NCBI RefSeq assembly: GCF_006517815.1
Contig: NZ_CP041198.1
Location: 2,046,001-2,110,000 of the forward strand
Direction: 5' to 3'
DNA: 64,000 nt
Origin: Pseudarthrobacter sp. NIBRBAC000502770
GTDB taxonomy: Bacteria; Actinomycetota; Actinomycetes; Actinomycetales; Micrococcaceae
In this document: positions 44,719-54,950 of the stretch, piece by piece
Layout: every line of letters begins with the position of its first letter
Position numbering within the stretch: the first letter of the stretch is position 1
The notes under the pieces: model-generated
Seen by the model: the letters and a program-made list of their open reading frames with translations, nothing else
Database searches by the model: none
What the model was told of the DNA's origin: nothing
Made by a program: the position numbers and the translations under genes

Positions 44719-45414
44719 GTGCGACTCGTCATAGCCCATTGCTCCGTTGATTACGTTGGCCGGCTTAAGGCCCATCTCCCCCTGGCCACCCGGCTCCTGC
44801 TGGTGAAGGCGGACGGGTCCGTGCTGGTGCATTCCGACGGCGGCTCCTACAAGCCGCTGAACTGGATGAGCCCGCCGGCGACGCTGCGCGTCTCGTCCCC
44901 CGACGAAGTGGACTTGGAACTGGGCGTGGTGGAGCAGTGGACCGTGCAGTCCGCCAAGACCGACGACCGGCTGATCATCAACATCCACGAGAAGGTCAGC
45001 GAGTCCTCCCACGACCTCGGCGTTGACCCCGGGCTGATCAAGGACGGCGTGGAAGCGGACCTGCAGCGGCTGCTGGCCGAACAGATTGAAACGCTGGGCC
45101 AGGGCTATTCCCTGATCAGGCGCGAGTACTTCACGGCGATCGGCCCCGTGGACATCCTGGCCCGGGACGCAGACGGCGCCACCGTTGCCATCGAACTCAA
45201 GCGCCGCGGCGACATCGACGGCGTGGAGCAGCTGACCCGGTACCTGGAACTGCTCAACCGCGACCCCCTGCTGGCACCTGTCCGCGGAATCTTCGCCGCG
45301 CAGCAGATCAAGCCACAGGCAAAGGTCCTTGCCAACGACCGGGGGATCGACTGCATCACCCTGGACTATGACGCCATGCGCGGGGTGGACGACAGCGAAT
45401 CCAGGCTCTTCTAG
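44719..45414 (+). CDS. nucS: Endonuclease NucS (EndoMS), mismatch-specific
   Basis: 231 residues from the GTG at 44719 ([15 protein letters not shown]). This enzyme gives non-canonical mismatch repair in actinobacteria lacking MutS/MutL. The N-terminal DNA-binding domain is followed by the RecB-like nuclease core with [22 protein letters not shown] (Asp, Glu, Lys catalytic set) and [12 protein letters not shown]. The last residues are SRLF, resembling the beta-clamp-binding tail described for corynebacterial EndoMS. Length is normal. The longer upstream frame is shadow of the divergent gene. Confidence 0.93.
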   Translation: MRLVIAHCSVDYVGRLKAHLPLATRLLLVKADGSVLVHSDGGSYKPLNWMSPPATLRVSSPDEVDLELGVVEQWTVQSAKTDDRLIINIHEKVSESSHDLGVDPGLIKDGVEADLQRLLAEQIETLGQGYSLIRREYFTAIGPVDILARDADGATVAIELKRRGDIDGVEQLTRYLELLNRDPLLAPVRGIFAAQQIKPQAKVLANDRGIDCITLDYDAMRGVDDSESRLF

Positions 45415-45721
45415 GAATTCACCTTTGTTGCTTTGGGCACCTAATTGGCTCTTGTATGAAGGTATCTTCCGTGTCGCCTGCTTTTTACCCAAATTTTCTC
45501 CTTTTTACCGGCCGGGCCGTTGACCTGCGGGAACGGGCATGAAATTCTTGTCTCAGTCTTTGTGTAGGTGTTTTTCATGCTCGCAAGACATGTTGCGAGC
45601 GCGAAGCTCCTGCAACGCCGGATCCTTCCCGGAAAAGGCAAACCAGGATTCTTCTCGCGGAGTGACCAAGGCCGGCACGCGGTGTGCCGGTCTTAAAAAG
45701 TTCCACAATGAGGAGAAATAA
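45415..45721 (+). promoter_or_regulatory. Long AT-rich leader of the cold-shock gene, with two stem-loops
   Basis: This 307-base gap has no gene and is far richer in A/T and T-runs than its surroundings. It holds two hairpins: GCTCGCAA/TTGCGAGC at 45579-45600 (6-base loop) and CCGGCAC/GTGCCGG at 45672-45690 (5-base loop). AGGAG at 45711-45715 is six bases from the cspA ATG. A TTGACC at 45520 could be a -35 element, but no good -10 follows. It likely contains the promoter and a structured 5' leader of the cold-shock mRNA. Confidence 0.6.
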
Positions 45722-45925
45722 ATGGCACAGGGAACCGTCAAGTGGTTCAACGCTGAAAAGGGCTTCGGCTTCATCACCCCGGACGACTCCGATGGCGATG
45801 TCTTCGTTCACTACTCCGAGATCCAGACCGGCGGCTTCAAGACCCTCGACGAGAACCAGCGCGTTCAGTTCGAAATCGGCCAGGGCGCCAAGGGTCCCCA
45901 GGCTACCGGCGTGACGCTGGTCTAG
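45722..45925 (+). CDS. cspA: Cold-shock protein (CspA family)
   Basis: 67 residues, the normal single cold-shock domain. RNP1 is [10 protein letters not shown] and RNP2 is [23 protein letters not shown] is the classic start. It is a single-stranded RNA/DNA chaperone that melts RNA structure, often induced by cold or growth resumption. The strong ribosome site (AGGAGAAATAA then ATG) and optimal codons suggest high expression. A leader of up to 300 bases and a tandem hairpin terminator frame it as a monocistronic unit. Confidence 0.95.
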   Translation: MAQGTVKWFNAEKGFGFITPDDSDGDVFVHYSEIQTGGFKTLDENQRVQFEIGQGAKGPQATGVTLV

Positions 45926-45932
45926 CAGCCGC

Positions 45933-46002
45933 CGGCCGCACATTTGCGGCCGAAAGCTTCAACAAATGATCCCCGGGCAATTGTGCCCGGGGATCATTTG
46001 TT
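45933..46002 (+). terminator. Two consecutive hairpins, the second a strong terminator
   Basis: The first hairpin, CGGCCGCA / TGCGGCCG (45933-45952), has a CATT loop. The second, at 45961-46002, has a near 19-bp perfect stem (AACAAATGATCCCCGGGCA and its complement) with a 4-base loop, followed by TTAT. They follow cspA and also face the converging DUF2156 gene, so the second may work both ways. Confidence 0.9.
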
Positions 46003-46075
46003 TATCTGTAAATAGGCACAGCAAATGCAGATTAATCGCTTTGGGCCTTAAGGCCTTCACGGCCCGTGGAGCCGC

Positions 46076-48676
46076 TCAGGTAACCAGCTTGCGGACCAGC
46101 CGGGCGCCCTGCGCCAGGGAAAGCCCCGGCAGGTAGGCACGGGTCAGCGCCCTCCCGATCGCCGGCAGATGGAGTGGGTCCTGGTAGTACAGGTAGAGTG
46201 CCCGGTACTCAGGCTTGAACCGGGACTTGAACGCTGCCAGGGAACGGAAGCCGTAGACCGGCTCCAGCGCGTGGCCCACCAGGTCGAGGATCCGTACCAG
46301 GTTCTGCGCGCCCTCGTCGGTGGCGGTCCCGTCCTCCGTTCCGGCATCATCCCCTGTCCCCTCTGCCTCCGGCTCCCCGGCCCGGGTGTGCTGGGCCTCC
46401 GGACGGCTGGCAAGGGGCGAGCCGGACAGCGAAATCATGTCCACCGAATCGCGCAACTCCAGGACTGCGGAGGCGATCAGGAATTCCATCACTCCCGGGA
46501 AGCCCTCGCTGCCCCGGCGCATAACGTCCAGCGTCCTGCTGACCAGCCGGCCGCCGTCGTACACCGGAAGCCAACTGGTTACCCCGTGAACCGCACCGTT
46601 GCCGTCCACGGCGAGGCAGCAGAGCACTTCCTCGTCATCGAGTTCGTCCACTCCCCCGAGGGTGAACCCCATTTCCGGCACGGACTTGCTGGCTGCCCAT
46701 TCTTCCGACACTTCGTTCAGCCGCGACCGCAGTGCCGCCGGCAGCGAATGGTAGGAGCCCCACACTGCATGCACGCCCAGTTTGGTGGCACGGTTCAGCG
46801 CCGTCCTGACGTTCTGCCACTCCTTGCCCTTGAACTCCAGTTCGTTCAGCGCCAGCCGGGTCTCCTGTGCCACCGCCACGCGCGAGAAGCCCCGTTCCTT
46901 GAGTGCCGGCCACAGCGTGTCGTCGCACGAATACAGGGCCGGGACCAGCGCCTGGCTGCGGCAGTAATCCAGGAACCCCTCCGTGACCCGCTGTTCCGCC
47001 TTGCGGTCACCAAAGGCACCGCCCAGGGTCAGGGCCACCGTCCCGTGTTGCTGGAAGGCAACGGCCCCAGCACCGTCCGGGCTGAACCAGTACGTGTTGG
47101 GCTCCCACAACGCCATCCAGGACAGGGGGCCGCCGCCCTGGTGCAGCAGTTGGCGGGCACGGTCCTTGTCCTGCCGTCCGAAGTTCAGCCCGTGGTGCCG
47201 GCCGACGAGCACCCACCATACGGCGATCAGCGCCACCAGCCAGAAGACGGGACCGGAGTAGGCAAACAGGATGGCTTCGGCGCTGTCCCGCTCCGGAAAC
47301 GCCCTGCGGAAGTGCTGCGGGATGGGCACCGGGACGTATTGCCGGGCCAACTCTGCGAAGAGGCCCAGCAGCCCGCCGTCGCGGGCCAGGCCGCCGGACC
47401 AGAACCAGGCAACAGTGTAGGAGCCCGCCAGGACGAGCCACGTTCCACAGACAACGGCCCCGAGGGTGCGGCGGGCGCCCGGGCGCGTCTGCACGCGGAA
47501 CTGGCGGCGGTTCAGCCACAGGACCACTGCCAGCAGCAAGGGGACAACCACCAGGGGAAGCACATGGGCAAAGGCCGAAGCCAGCGGGGTCGCATGGGTC
47601 CCCTGGAGTCGCGAGGGAACGAGGGCGAAGAGGGCAAGGTAGACGGCTGCCAGGGCCGTGACCGCCAGCTGGATGGCCAGGGCTATGCTGAGCGCCAGGC
47701 GCCGTCCCCGCCGCATGCCGTCCGCGCAGATCAGCAACAGGATCACCGGCACCACGGCCAGGGCCAGTCCGAACGGCCCGGCAAACCCTGCCCTCCCCGT
47801 TTCCAGGCATGAAGCATCAACGGTGGCCCCGCAGTTGAACACCAGTTGGCTGAGCGTGGGCATCGGACTGAGCACCACATCCCGCAGCAGCGCCAGCGGT
47901 CCGGTGGGCGCGCGCGTGATTCCCGTGAGGATGGGGCCCACTGCGAAGACCGCGACCGTGAGGGCCAGCAGGTTCCTGGTCTCGCGGCCGGTGGACCGGT
48001 GGCGGTGGAGCCGGCCCTGGTCGCCCTGGATCCACCAGCCCGCCAGGAGGCCCAGGAGGGCACCGATAAGGCCTATCACCGTTTCGGCGTGACCGACATA
48101 GAGGACCAACAGGATCGAGATGGACAGCACCGCGGTGCGGAGCCGGCGCTGCCAAAGCAGCGTGATCCGGGCACTCGCCGCCAGGCCCGCCGTCAGTACC
48201 GGAGCGTAGGGTCCGATCAGGCTGTCATCGACCATCTTGTCCAGCCAGCCGTCGCCCACGTACACCGCCAGCTGCGTCACCAGGAGGAACACAGTGACGG
48301 CAACAAACTGGCCGCCGAAGAAGAGTCCGACGGCGGCGCGGCGGCCCAGCTTGCGCTCGGCGAGTCCGAGCAGCAGCACGATCATCAGTGATGCGCTGAG
48401 GTAGGCCAGCGGATTCGTGGCAAAGAAGAGGCTGGTGAACAGGGACCACCATTTGCCGTCCCGCAGGCCGGGTCCGCTGACTGAGGCGAGCCCCAGCAGC
48501 CGCTCCGGCGGACCGTCCAGGAAGCTCCCGGTCAAGGCAGCGGCGGCCAGGAAGGCGACCACCACGCCCAGCGTGAAGGGCATGGATTTCAGCGTGCCAA
48601 ACACCTGCTGGACTGCCGGACGGCCGACGGCGGCCCACATCAGCACCATCGTGCGGTCCGGTTTCCTGGTGCTCAC
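46076..48676 (-). CDS. Rhomboid-like / DUF2156 aminoacyl-phosphatidylglycerol synthase-like protein
   Basis: 866 residues from the GTG at 48676, which overlaps the esterase stop by 4 bases (GTGA); a GTG at 48691 is possible. Residues 30-220 resemble a rhomboid membrane domain (KWWSLFTSLFFATNP, GLAERKLG, WQRRLRT, YVGHAETVIGLIG). The serine motif is replaced by GPYAPVLTAG, so it should not be a protease. More membrane helices reach about residue 500. The C-terminal DUF2156 (GNAT-like) domain has NTYWFSPDGAGAVAFQ, LGGAFGDRKAEQRV and YGFRSLAAFKSRFKPEY, as in MprF-type lipid aminoacyl transferases using aminoacyl-tRNA. Confidence 0.85.
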   Translation of the reverse strand: MSTRKPDRTMVLMWAAVGRPAVQQVFGTLKSMPFTLGVVVAFLAAAALTGSFLDGPPERLLGLASVSGPGLRDGKWWSLFTSLFFATNPLAYLSASLMIVLLLGLAERKLGRRAAVGLFFGGQFVAVTVFLLVTQLAVYVGDGWLDKMVDDSLIGPYAPVLTAGLAASARITLLWQRRLRTAVLSISILLVLYVGHAETVIGLIGALLGLLAGWWIQGDQGRLHRHRSTGRETRNLLALTVAVFAVGPILTGITRAPTGPLALLRDVVLSPMPTLSQLVFNCGATVDASCLETGRAGFAGPFGLALAVVPVILLLICADGMRRGRRLALSIALAIQLAVTALAAVYLALFALVPSRLQGTHATPLASAFAHVLPLVVVPLLLAVVLWLNRRQFRVQTRPGARRTLGAVVCGTWLVLAGSYTVAWFWSGGLARDGGLLGLFAELARQYVPVPIPQHFRRAFPERDSAEAILFAYSGPVFWLVALIAVWWVLVGRHHGLNFGRQDKDRARQLLHQGGGPLSWMALWEPNTYWFSPDGAGAVAFQQHGTVALTLGGAFGDRKAEQRVTEGFLDYCRSQALVPALYSCDDTLWPALKERGFSRVAVAQETRLALNELEFKGKEWQNVRTALNRATKLGVHAVWGSYHSLPAALRSRLNEVSEEWAASKSVPEMGFTLGGVDELDDEEVLCCLAVDGNGAVHGVTSWLPVYDGGRLVSRTLDVMRRGSEGFPGVMEFLIASAVLELRDSVDMISLSGSPLASRPEAQHTRAGEPEAEGTGDDAGTEDGTATDEGAQNLVRILDLVGHALEPVYGFRSLAAFKSRFKPEYRALYLYYQDPLHLPAIGRALTRAYLPGLSLAQGARLVRKLVT

Positions 48677-50001
48677 CACTGCAGGCCCCACTGGCTGCCG
48701 AGGAACTGCAGCGCGTCAGCAAAGCGCTTGGACGATGTGTCCCAGGAGTGGCCGGTATGTTCCACCTCGTGGGCCTGCACGGTGAAGCCCGCATTCCCGG
48801 CGGCTGCGGCCAGGGTGTGAAGGTTCCCCACGAACTCCGGATCGTTCTGGCCTGCAGTGAGGTACATGCCGCTGGACTCGAAGCGTTGGTGTTTCATGAT
48901 CTCCAGAGGAGTCTGCTTGATGAATTCACCGGGGTTTCCGGGAAAGGCTGCGTCGATGGTCTTCTGCCGTTCCTTGGCAATGGCGGGTTCGGCTTCACTG
49001 GAAAATGCCAGCACGTCGGCGTAGATATCCGGATGCCGCGTCCCCATCTGAACAGCGCACGTGCCGCCGAAGGAAAACCCGCCCACGGCCCAGTGGCGGT
49101 GGTTGGTGTCCACCGCGAGGGTGGAACTGATCCAGCGTGGCACGTCCTGTGACAGGTACGTGTCCGCGTTGGCAATCCGGCTGTCCATGCACATGGTGTT
49201 GGCGGACTGTGATCCATTGGGGTCCGGGATGACCACCACCGGAGCCACTCCCCCGTGTGCGGCGGCGAAGGAATCCATGTGGCCGCGGAGGGCGCCGCCC
49301 GTAAGCCAGTCGGCCGGGCCGCCCGGCTGCCCGGCCACCAGGACCAGTACCGGCAGCGCCGGCCGGTTGGCGGCAAAGTAGGCCGGCGGAAAGTAGATAA
49401 AAGCATCACGGGTCGTCATCCCGGAAGCCGGGCCGGGGATGGCGGTCTTCCGCAACTCGCCGCCCGCCGGCAAGTCCCCCTCCGGCTTCCAGCCTTGAAG
49501 CGGGGCACCGTCTGGTTCGCCCGCGTGCCGCATCAAATCCTGCTCGAGCACCGGGATGCGGGCCAGTGCCGTCCCCATCAGGTCACTGACCGTCCTGTTC
49601 AGGCCAAAATAGGCGTTGATCTGGATCGTTGAGAGAAGCACCACCAGGACTGCGGCCAGGAAACCTGTTCCGTAATGCAGCCAGCTGGTCCGCGGCATTC
49701 TCAGGATGCCCAGGATGACAGCGGAAACAGCCGGCACGAACCAAAGGAGAACGGGACCGGGAATGTCCTCCGGGAAGACGGTGAGCACGTTGATCATGAC
49801 CCAGTGGACTGTTGCCACCAGCACGAACGCCGCGGCTACTGCACTGAAGACACGGATTGCCCAGGCCCTGGTGCGCATGGCGGCATCTTCGGAGGCGCGC
49901 CAGGGCGGCACCAGAAGGTAGGCTGCGCCGCCAACTCCCAATACCAGGACGGTTCCATAGAGTGGACCGTCCGTAAGCCGGATGTCTGAAAACCAGTCCA
50001 C
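48673..50001 (-). CDS. Membrane-anchored esterase (alpha/beta hydrolase, esterase D-like)
   Basis: 442 residues from the GTG at 50001 (VDWFSDIRLTDGPLYG). Four hydrophobic segments fill the first 150 residues, so the enzyme domain sits outside the membrane. That domain has FIYFPPAYFAANRPALPVLV, nucleophile elbow VGGFSFGGTCAVQMG and a C-terminal His in EHTGHSWD, as in the putative esterase family. Its stop overlaps the start of the lipid aminoacyl-transferase gene by 4 bases. Hydrolases beside aminoacyl-PG synthases can remove the amino acid again, so such a role is plausible here. Confidence 0.82.
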   Translation of the reverse strand: MDWFSDIRLTDGPLYGTVLVLGVGGAAYLLVPPWRASEDAAMRTRAWAIRVFSAVAAAFVLVATVHWVMINVLTVFPEDIPGPVLLWFVPAVSAVILGILRMPRTSWLHYGTGFLAAVLVVLLSTIQINAYFGLNRTVSDLMGTALARIPVLEQDLMRHAGEPDGAPLQGWKPEGDLPAGGELRKTAIPGPASGMTTRDAFIYFPPAYFAANRPALPVLVLVAGQPGGPADWLTGGALRGHMDSFAAAHGGVAPVVVIPDPNGSQSANTMCMDSRIANADTYLSQDVPRWISSTLAVDTNHRHWAVGGFSFGGTCAVQMGTRHPDIYADVLAFSSEAEPAIAKERQKTIDAAFPGNPGEFIKQTPLEIMKHQRFESSGMYLTAGQNDPEFVGNLHTLAAAAGNAGFTVQAHEVEHTGHSWDTSSKRFADALQFLGSQWGLQW

Positions 50002-50006
50002 GTTGG

Positions 50007-50438
50007 CTAGCGCCAGGTCCCCACGCCGATGACCGGGCCTGCTTCCAGCCAGGACGAAAGACCCGTATAGGCGTCGAATTTCATGGCGAAGTGCAGGTCC
50101 TGCCCCTCGTAGCGGAGTTCGACGATCACCACGTCGGGCTGGACTTTGACAGCCTCGGCTGCGGTCGGTTTCCTGCGTCCCAGCAGCTCGAGGGAACTGC
50201 GCTTGAACGTGTATTTGGGCCGGACGCTCAGGGAGATGAGCCTGAACCACTCAAGGTCATTGTCCTGATAACGACAAACCCCCATCTGCCAGCTGTTCCC
50301 AGCTACGCAAATGGAGGCGTCCACCGTGCCGAGGGCACGCCGCAGGTTGAAGCGGCGCACCCCCGAAAGGCACAGTGCAAATATCAGCAATCCGAAAACG
50401 ATTGCCAGTGCGATGAACGAAATACCCGGTGCGTCCAT
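50007..50438 (-). CDS. DUF2550 domain-containing protein
   Basis: 143 residues from ATG 50438 (MDAPGISFIALAIVFG). One N-terminal membrane helix (residues 5-26) is followed by a cytoplasmic domain with GNSWQMGVCRYQDNDLEWFRL, RSSLELLGRRKPT and VVIVELRYEGQDLHFAM. DUF2550 genes follow atpC in many actinobacteria, including Rv1312 of M. tuberculosis. The role is unknown. It begins 10 bases after atpC and ends 5 bases before the esterase, suggesting cotranscription with both. Confidence 0.87.
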   Translation of the reverse strand: MDAPGISFIALAIVFGLLIFALCLSGVRRFNLRRALGTVDASICVAGNSWQMGVCRYQDNDLEWFRLISLSVRPKYTFKRSSLELLGRRKPTAAEAVKVQPDVVIVELRYEGQDLHFAMKFDAYTGLSSWLEAGPVIGVGTWR

Positions 50439-50448
50439 CAAGGTCGTG

Positions 50449-50733
50449 CTAGCGGATCCCAGCGGTAGCCGAGCCGCCCAGCTGGGCGTTGTCAGCAACG
50501 ATCACCACGCGGTTGTTGTCAACGGAGAAGAACCCGCCGTCCACATCCACCGCAATACGGTCCCCGGATACCGGCTGGATTGCCAGTTCACCTTCGGCCA
50601 GGATCGCCAGCAGGGGCGAGTGGCCGGGCAGGATTCCGATTTCACCATCGCTGGTGCGGGCCTTGACCATCTTGGCCGCTCCGGACCACACGAAGTGGTC
50701 CGCTGCGACAATCTCAACCTCAAGCTCAGCCAT
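50449..50733 (-). CDS. atpC: ATP synthase F1 epsilon subunit
   Basis: 94 residues, MAELEVEIVAADHFVWSG at the start. The beta-barrel domain is complete (GEIGILPGHSPLLAILAEGELAIQ, then VDGGFFSVDNNRVVIVAD). The protein stops right after it, so the C-terminal helical hairpin of E. coli epsilon is missing; short epsilon is common in actinobacteria. Without that hairpin, the usual epsilon brake on rotation should be weaker. It begins one base after the atpD stop and is the last atp gene. Confidence 0.95.
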   Translation of the reverse strand: MAELEVEIVAADHFVWSGAAKMVKARTSDGEIGILPGHSPLLAILAEGELAIQPVSGDRIAVDVDGGFFSVDNNRVVIVADNAQLGGSATAGIR

Positions 50734-50734
50734 A

Positions 50735-52246
<1,512 letters not shown>

Positions 52247-52271
52247 TTACGCGGAACCGAGGGGCCGGAGG

Positions 52272-53162
52272 CTAGGACGCGAGAGCGTCGGCACCTGCAA
52301 CAATCTCAGAAAGCTCCTGCGTAATTTCGGCCTGGCGGGCCGTGTTGCGCAGGCGCGTGTACTTCTTGATCAGGTCCGTTGCGTTGTCGCCTGCGGACTT
52401 CATCGCCCGCTGGCGGGCGGCAAGCTCGGACGCCGCCGCCTGCAGCATGGCTGCGAAGATACGGGATTCGATGTAACGCGGGAGCAGGGCGTCAAGGACA
52501 CGCTCAGTTTCCGGCTCGAACTCGTACAGCGGCAGGAGATCCGATTCGGAAGCAGCCTGTTCTTCCACTACTTCCAGCGGAAGCAGGCGGATGACCGTCG
52601 GCTCCTGCGTAACCATGGACTTGAAGCGGGTGTAGACAACATGGATTTCGTCCACGCCGCCCTCTTCGAAGTCGGTTGCGAAGTCTGCCAGCAGCGCTTC
52701 GCCGATTTCACGGGCGGTGGCGAACTCTGGAGCGTCGGTTCCTCCGGTCCAGACCCGCGAGTACTCGCGGTTCCGGAAATCGAAGTACGCTTGCGCCTTG
52801 CGGCCCACGAGGTAGGTTTTGACTTCCTTGCCTTCGTCGTGGAGCAGCTCGAAGAGACCTTCCGCCTGCTTGAGCACACTCGCGGAGTAGGAACCTGCCA
52901 GGCCACGGTCCGAGGTAATTACCAGGACGGCGGCACGGCGGATCTGCTCCGGCTCAGTGGTCAGCGGGTGGTCGATTTCGCTTTGGCTGGCGACAGCAGA
53001 AACGGCGCGCGTGATCGCGTTCGCGTAAGGCAGTGAAGCTGCTACGCGCGCACGGGCCTTCCCGATGCGCGAGGTAGCGATCAGTTCCATCGCTTTGAAG
53101 ATCTTGCGCATCGACGTGGTCGAGCTGATCTTCTGGCGGTAGACCCGGATCTGGGCTCCCAT
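52272..53162 (-). CDS. atpG: ATP synthase F1 gamma subunit
   Basis: 296 residues. The rotating central shaft, with N-terminal [21 protein letters not shown] then [12 protein letters not shown] and the C-terminal helix [22 protein letters not shown] containing conserved residues; the two helices form the coiled coil. The middle has [20 protein letters not shown]. The length is slightly above E. coli gamma (287). The gap to atpA upstream is 72 bases and contains a 14-bp stem hairpin. Confidence 0.97.
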   Translation of the reverse strand: MGAQIRVYRQKISSTTSMRKIFKAMELIATSRIGKARARVAASLPYANAITRAVSAVASQSEIDHPLTTEPEQIRRAAVLVITSDRGLAGSYSASVLKQAEGLFELLHDEGKEVKTYLVGRKAQAYFDFRNREYSRVWTGGTDAPEFATAREIGEALLADFATDFEEGGVDEIHVVYTRFKSMVTQEPTVIRLLPLEVVEEQAASESDLLPLYEFEPETERVLDALLPRYIESRIFAAMLQAAASELAARQRAMKSAGDNATDLIKKYTRLRNTARQAEITQELSEIVAGADALAS

Positions 53163-53187
53163 ACTTATCCTTTCCTAACCTTCCGTA

Positions 53188-53225
53188 GCCGGGTGTGCCG
53201 GACCCTGGGGCCCGGCACACCCGGC
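53188..53225 (-). other. Large intercistronic hairpin between atpA and atpG
   Basis: GCCGGGTGTGCCGG pairs perfectly over 14 bp with CCGGCACACCCGGC across a 10-base loop; parts of the loop can pair further. There is no T-tract, and six further genes lie downstream in the same run, so it is not a full terminator. It may act as an RNA-processing or stability element, or lower read-through between atpA and atpG. Confidence 0.8.
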
Positions 53226-53234
53226 GATGCGGAA

Positions 53235-54872
53235 CTAGCGCTTCTGCTTGACGATCTTTTCCTGGTCGACTTCGCCCTCGGAGATAGCGTCATGCTCCTC
53301 GTGGCCGGCGCCTACCAGGTGGTTGTCACCCTCGCCGAAGAAGCCCTTCTTGAAGTCCACGATGGAGGACTTGAGGGCAGCAACGGTGTCGTCGTCCAGC
53401 ACGTTGGTCTGGGCCAGCGTGGTCAGGATCGAGGACTTGTGGCGCAGGTGCTCCAGGAACTCAGCCTCGAAGCGGCTGATGTCCTCGACGGGAACGTCAT
53501 CCAGGTAGCCGTTGGTGCCGGCCCAGATGGAGACGACCTGGTCCTCGACCGGGAACGGCGAGTACTGGCCCTGCTTGAGCAGTTCCATCAGGCGGGCGCC
53601 ACGGGTCAGCTGCTGGCGGGATGCTGCGTCCAGGTCGGATGCGAACATCGCGAACGCCTGCATGTCGCGGTACTGGGCCAGGTCCAGCTTCAAAGTACCG
53701 GAGACCTTCTTCATGGACTTGACCTGGGCGGCACCGCCAACGCGGGACACCGAGACACCCACGTCAACAGCGGGGCGCTGGTTGGCGTTGAAGAGGTCCG
53801 ACTGCAGGAAGATCTGGCCATCGGTGATGGAGATGACGTTGGTCGGGATGTAGGCGGACACGTCGTTCGCCTTGGTCTCGATCAGCGGCAGGCCCGTCAT
53901 GGAACCGGCACCGAGCTCGTCGGAGAGCTTGGCACAACGCTCCAGCAGGCGGGAGTGCAGGTAGAAGACGTCGCCCGGGTAGGCTTCGCGTCCCGGCGGG
54001 CGGCGGAGCAGCAGCGACACGGCGCGGTATGCCTCGGCCTGCTTGGACAGGTCATCAAACACGATCAGGACGTGCTTGCCGCCGTACATCCAGTGCTGGC
54101 CGATAGCCGAGCCTGCATACGGTGCCAGGTACTTGAAGCCTGCGGGGTCGGACGCAGGAGAGGCCACGATGGTGGTGTACTCCAGCGCGCCGTTGTCCTC
54201 GAGGGTCTGGCGGATGGCGGCGATGGTGGACGCCTTCTGGCCAATGGCAACGTAGATGCAGCGCACCTGCTTGGTGACATCGCCTGAAGCCCAGTTGGCC
54301 TTCTGGTTGATGATGGTGTCGATCGCAATGGCCGACTTGCCGGTCTGGCGGTCGCCAATGATCAGCTGGCGCTGGCCGCGGCCGATCGGGATCATCGCGT
54401 CAATGGCCTTGAGGCCGGTCTGCATCGGCTCGTGCACCGACTTGCGCTGGGTCACGCCCGGAGCCTGCAGCTCCAGCGCGCGGGTGGTCTCCGCCTTGAT
54501 CTCGCCAAGGTCGTCCATGGGCTGGCCCAAGGGGTCAACTACACGGCCAAGGAAGGCGTCGCCAACCGGAACGGACAAAACCTGACCGGTCCGGTGCACT
54601 TCCTGGCCTTCTTCGATGCCCTGGAAGTCACCGAGGATAATGACACCGATCTCGCGGACGTCAAGGTTCTGGGCCAGGCCCAGCGTGCCGTCTTCGAAGC
54701 GAAGAAGCTCATTCGCCATGACCGAGGGAAGGCCCTCAACACGGGCGATGCCGTCACCTGCGGTCGTTACACGGCCAACCTCTACGCGCTCTGCGTTTCC
54801 GGGTTCGTAGGACGCCGCGAACTCGTTCAACGCATTACGGACGTCGTCGGCGTTGATGGTCAATTCGGCCAT
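53235..54872 (-). CDS. atpA: ATP synthase F1 alpha subunit
   Basis: 545 residues, the nucleotide-binding non-catalytic subunit of F1. Core marks: Walker [18 protein letters not shown], the alpha-specific Gln/Arg regions, [22 protein letters not shown] (split), and [19 protein letters not shown]. The C-terminal 35 residues ([20 protein letters not shown]) form an acidic, His-rich tail, longer than E. coli alpha (513). Mycobacterial alpha also has a C-terminal extension, which suppresses ATP hydrolysis there; a similar effect here is possible but inferred. Confidence 0.97.
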   Translation of the reverse strand: MAELTINADDVRNALNEFAASYEPGNAERVEVGRVTTAGDGIARVEGLPSVMANELLRFEDGTLGLAQNLDVREIGVIILGDFQGIEEGQEVHRTGQVLSVPVGDAFLGRVVDPLGQPMDDLGEIKAETTRALELQAPGVTQRKSVHEPMQTGLKAIDAMIPIGRGQRQLIIGDRQTGKSAIAIDTIINQKANWASGDVTKQVRCIYVAIGQKASTIAAIRQTLEDNGALEYTTIVASPASDPAGFKYLAPYAGSAIGQHWMYGGKHVLIVFDDLSKQAEAYRAVSLLLRRPPGREAYPGDVFYLHSRLLERCAKLSDELGAGSMTGLPLIETKANDVSAYIPTNVISITDGQIFLQSDLFNANQRPAVDVGVSVSRVGGAAQVKSMKKVSGTLKLDLAQYRDMQAFAMFASDLDAASRQQLTRGARLMELLKQGQYSPFPVEDQVVSIWAGTNGYLDDVPVEDISRFEAEFLEHLRHKSSILTTLAQTNVLDDDTVAALKSSIVDFKKGFFGEGDNHLVGAGHEEHDAISEGEVDQEKIVKQKR

Positions 54873-54899
54873 CTGCAGTCCCTGCTCTCCTGTTTGTGA

Positions 54900-54915
54900 T
54901 CACCGCAAACGGTGA
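54900..54915 (-). other. Small hairpin between atpH and atpA
   Basis: TCACCG / CGGTGA with a CAAA loop, 6-bp stem. It lies 28 bases upstream of the atpA ATG, in the 78-base atpH-atpA gap. It may modulate atpA translation; weak on its own. Confidence 0.45.
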
Positions 54916-54950
54916 CCGGGGTTTCTATCAGTTTGGTTGTGCTTGTCCGG

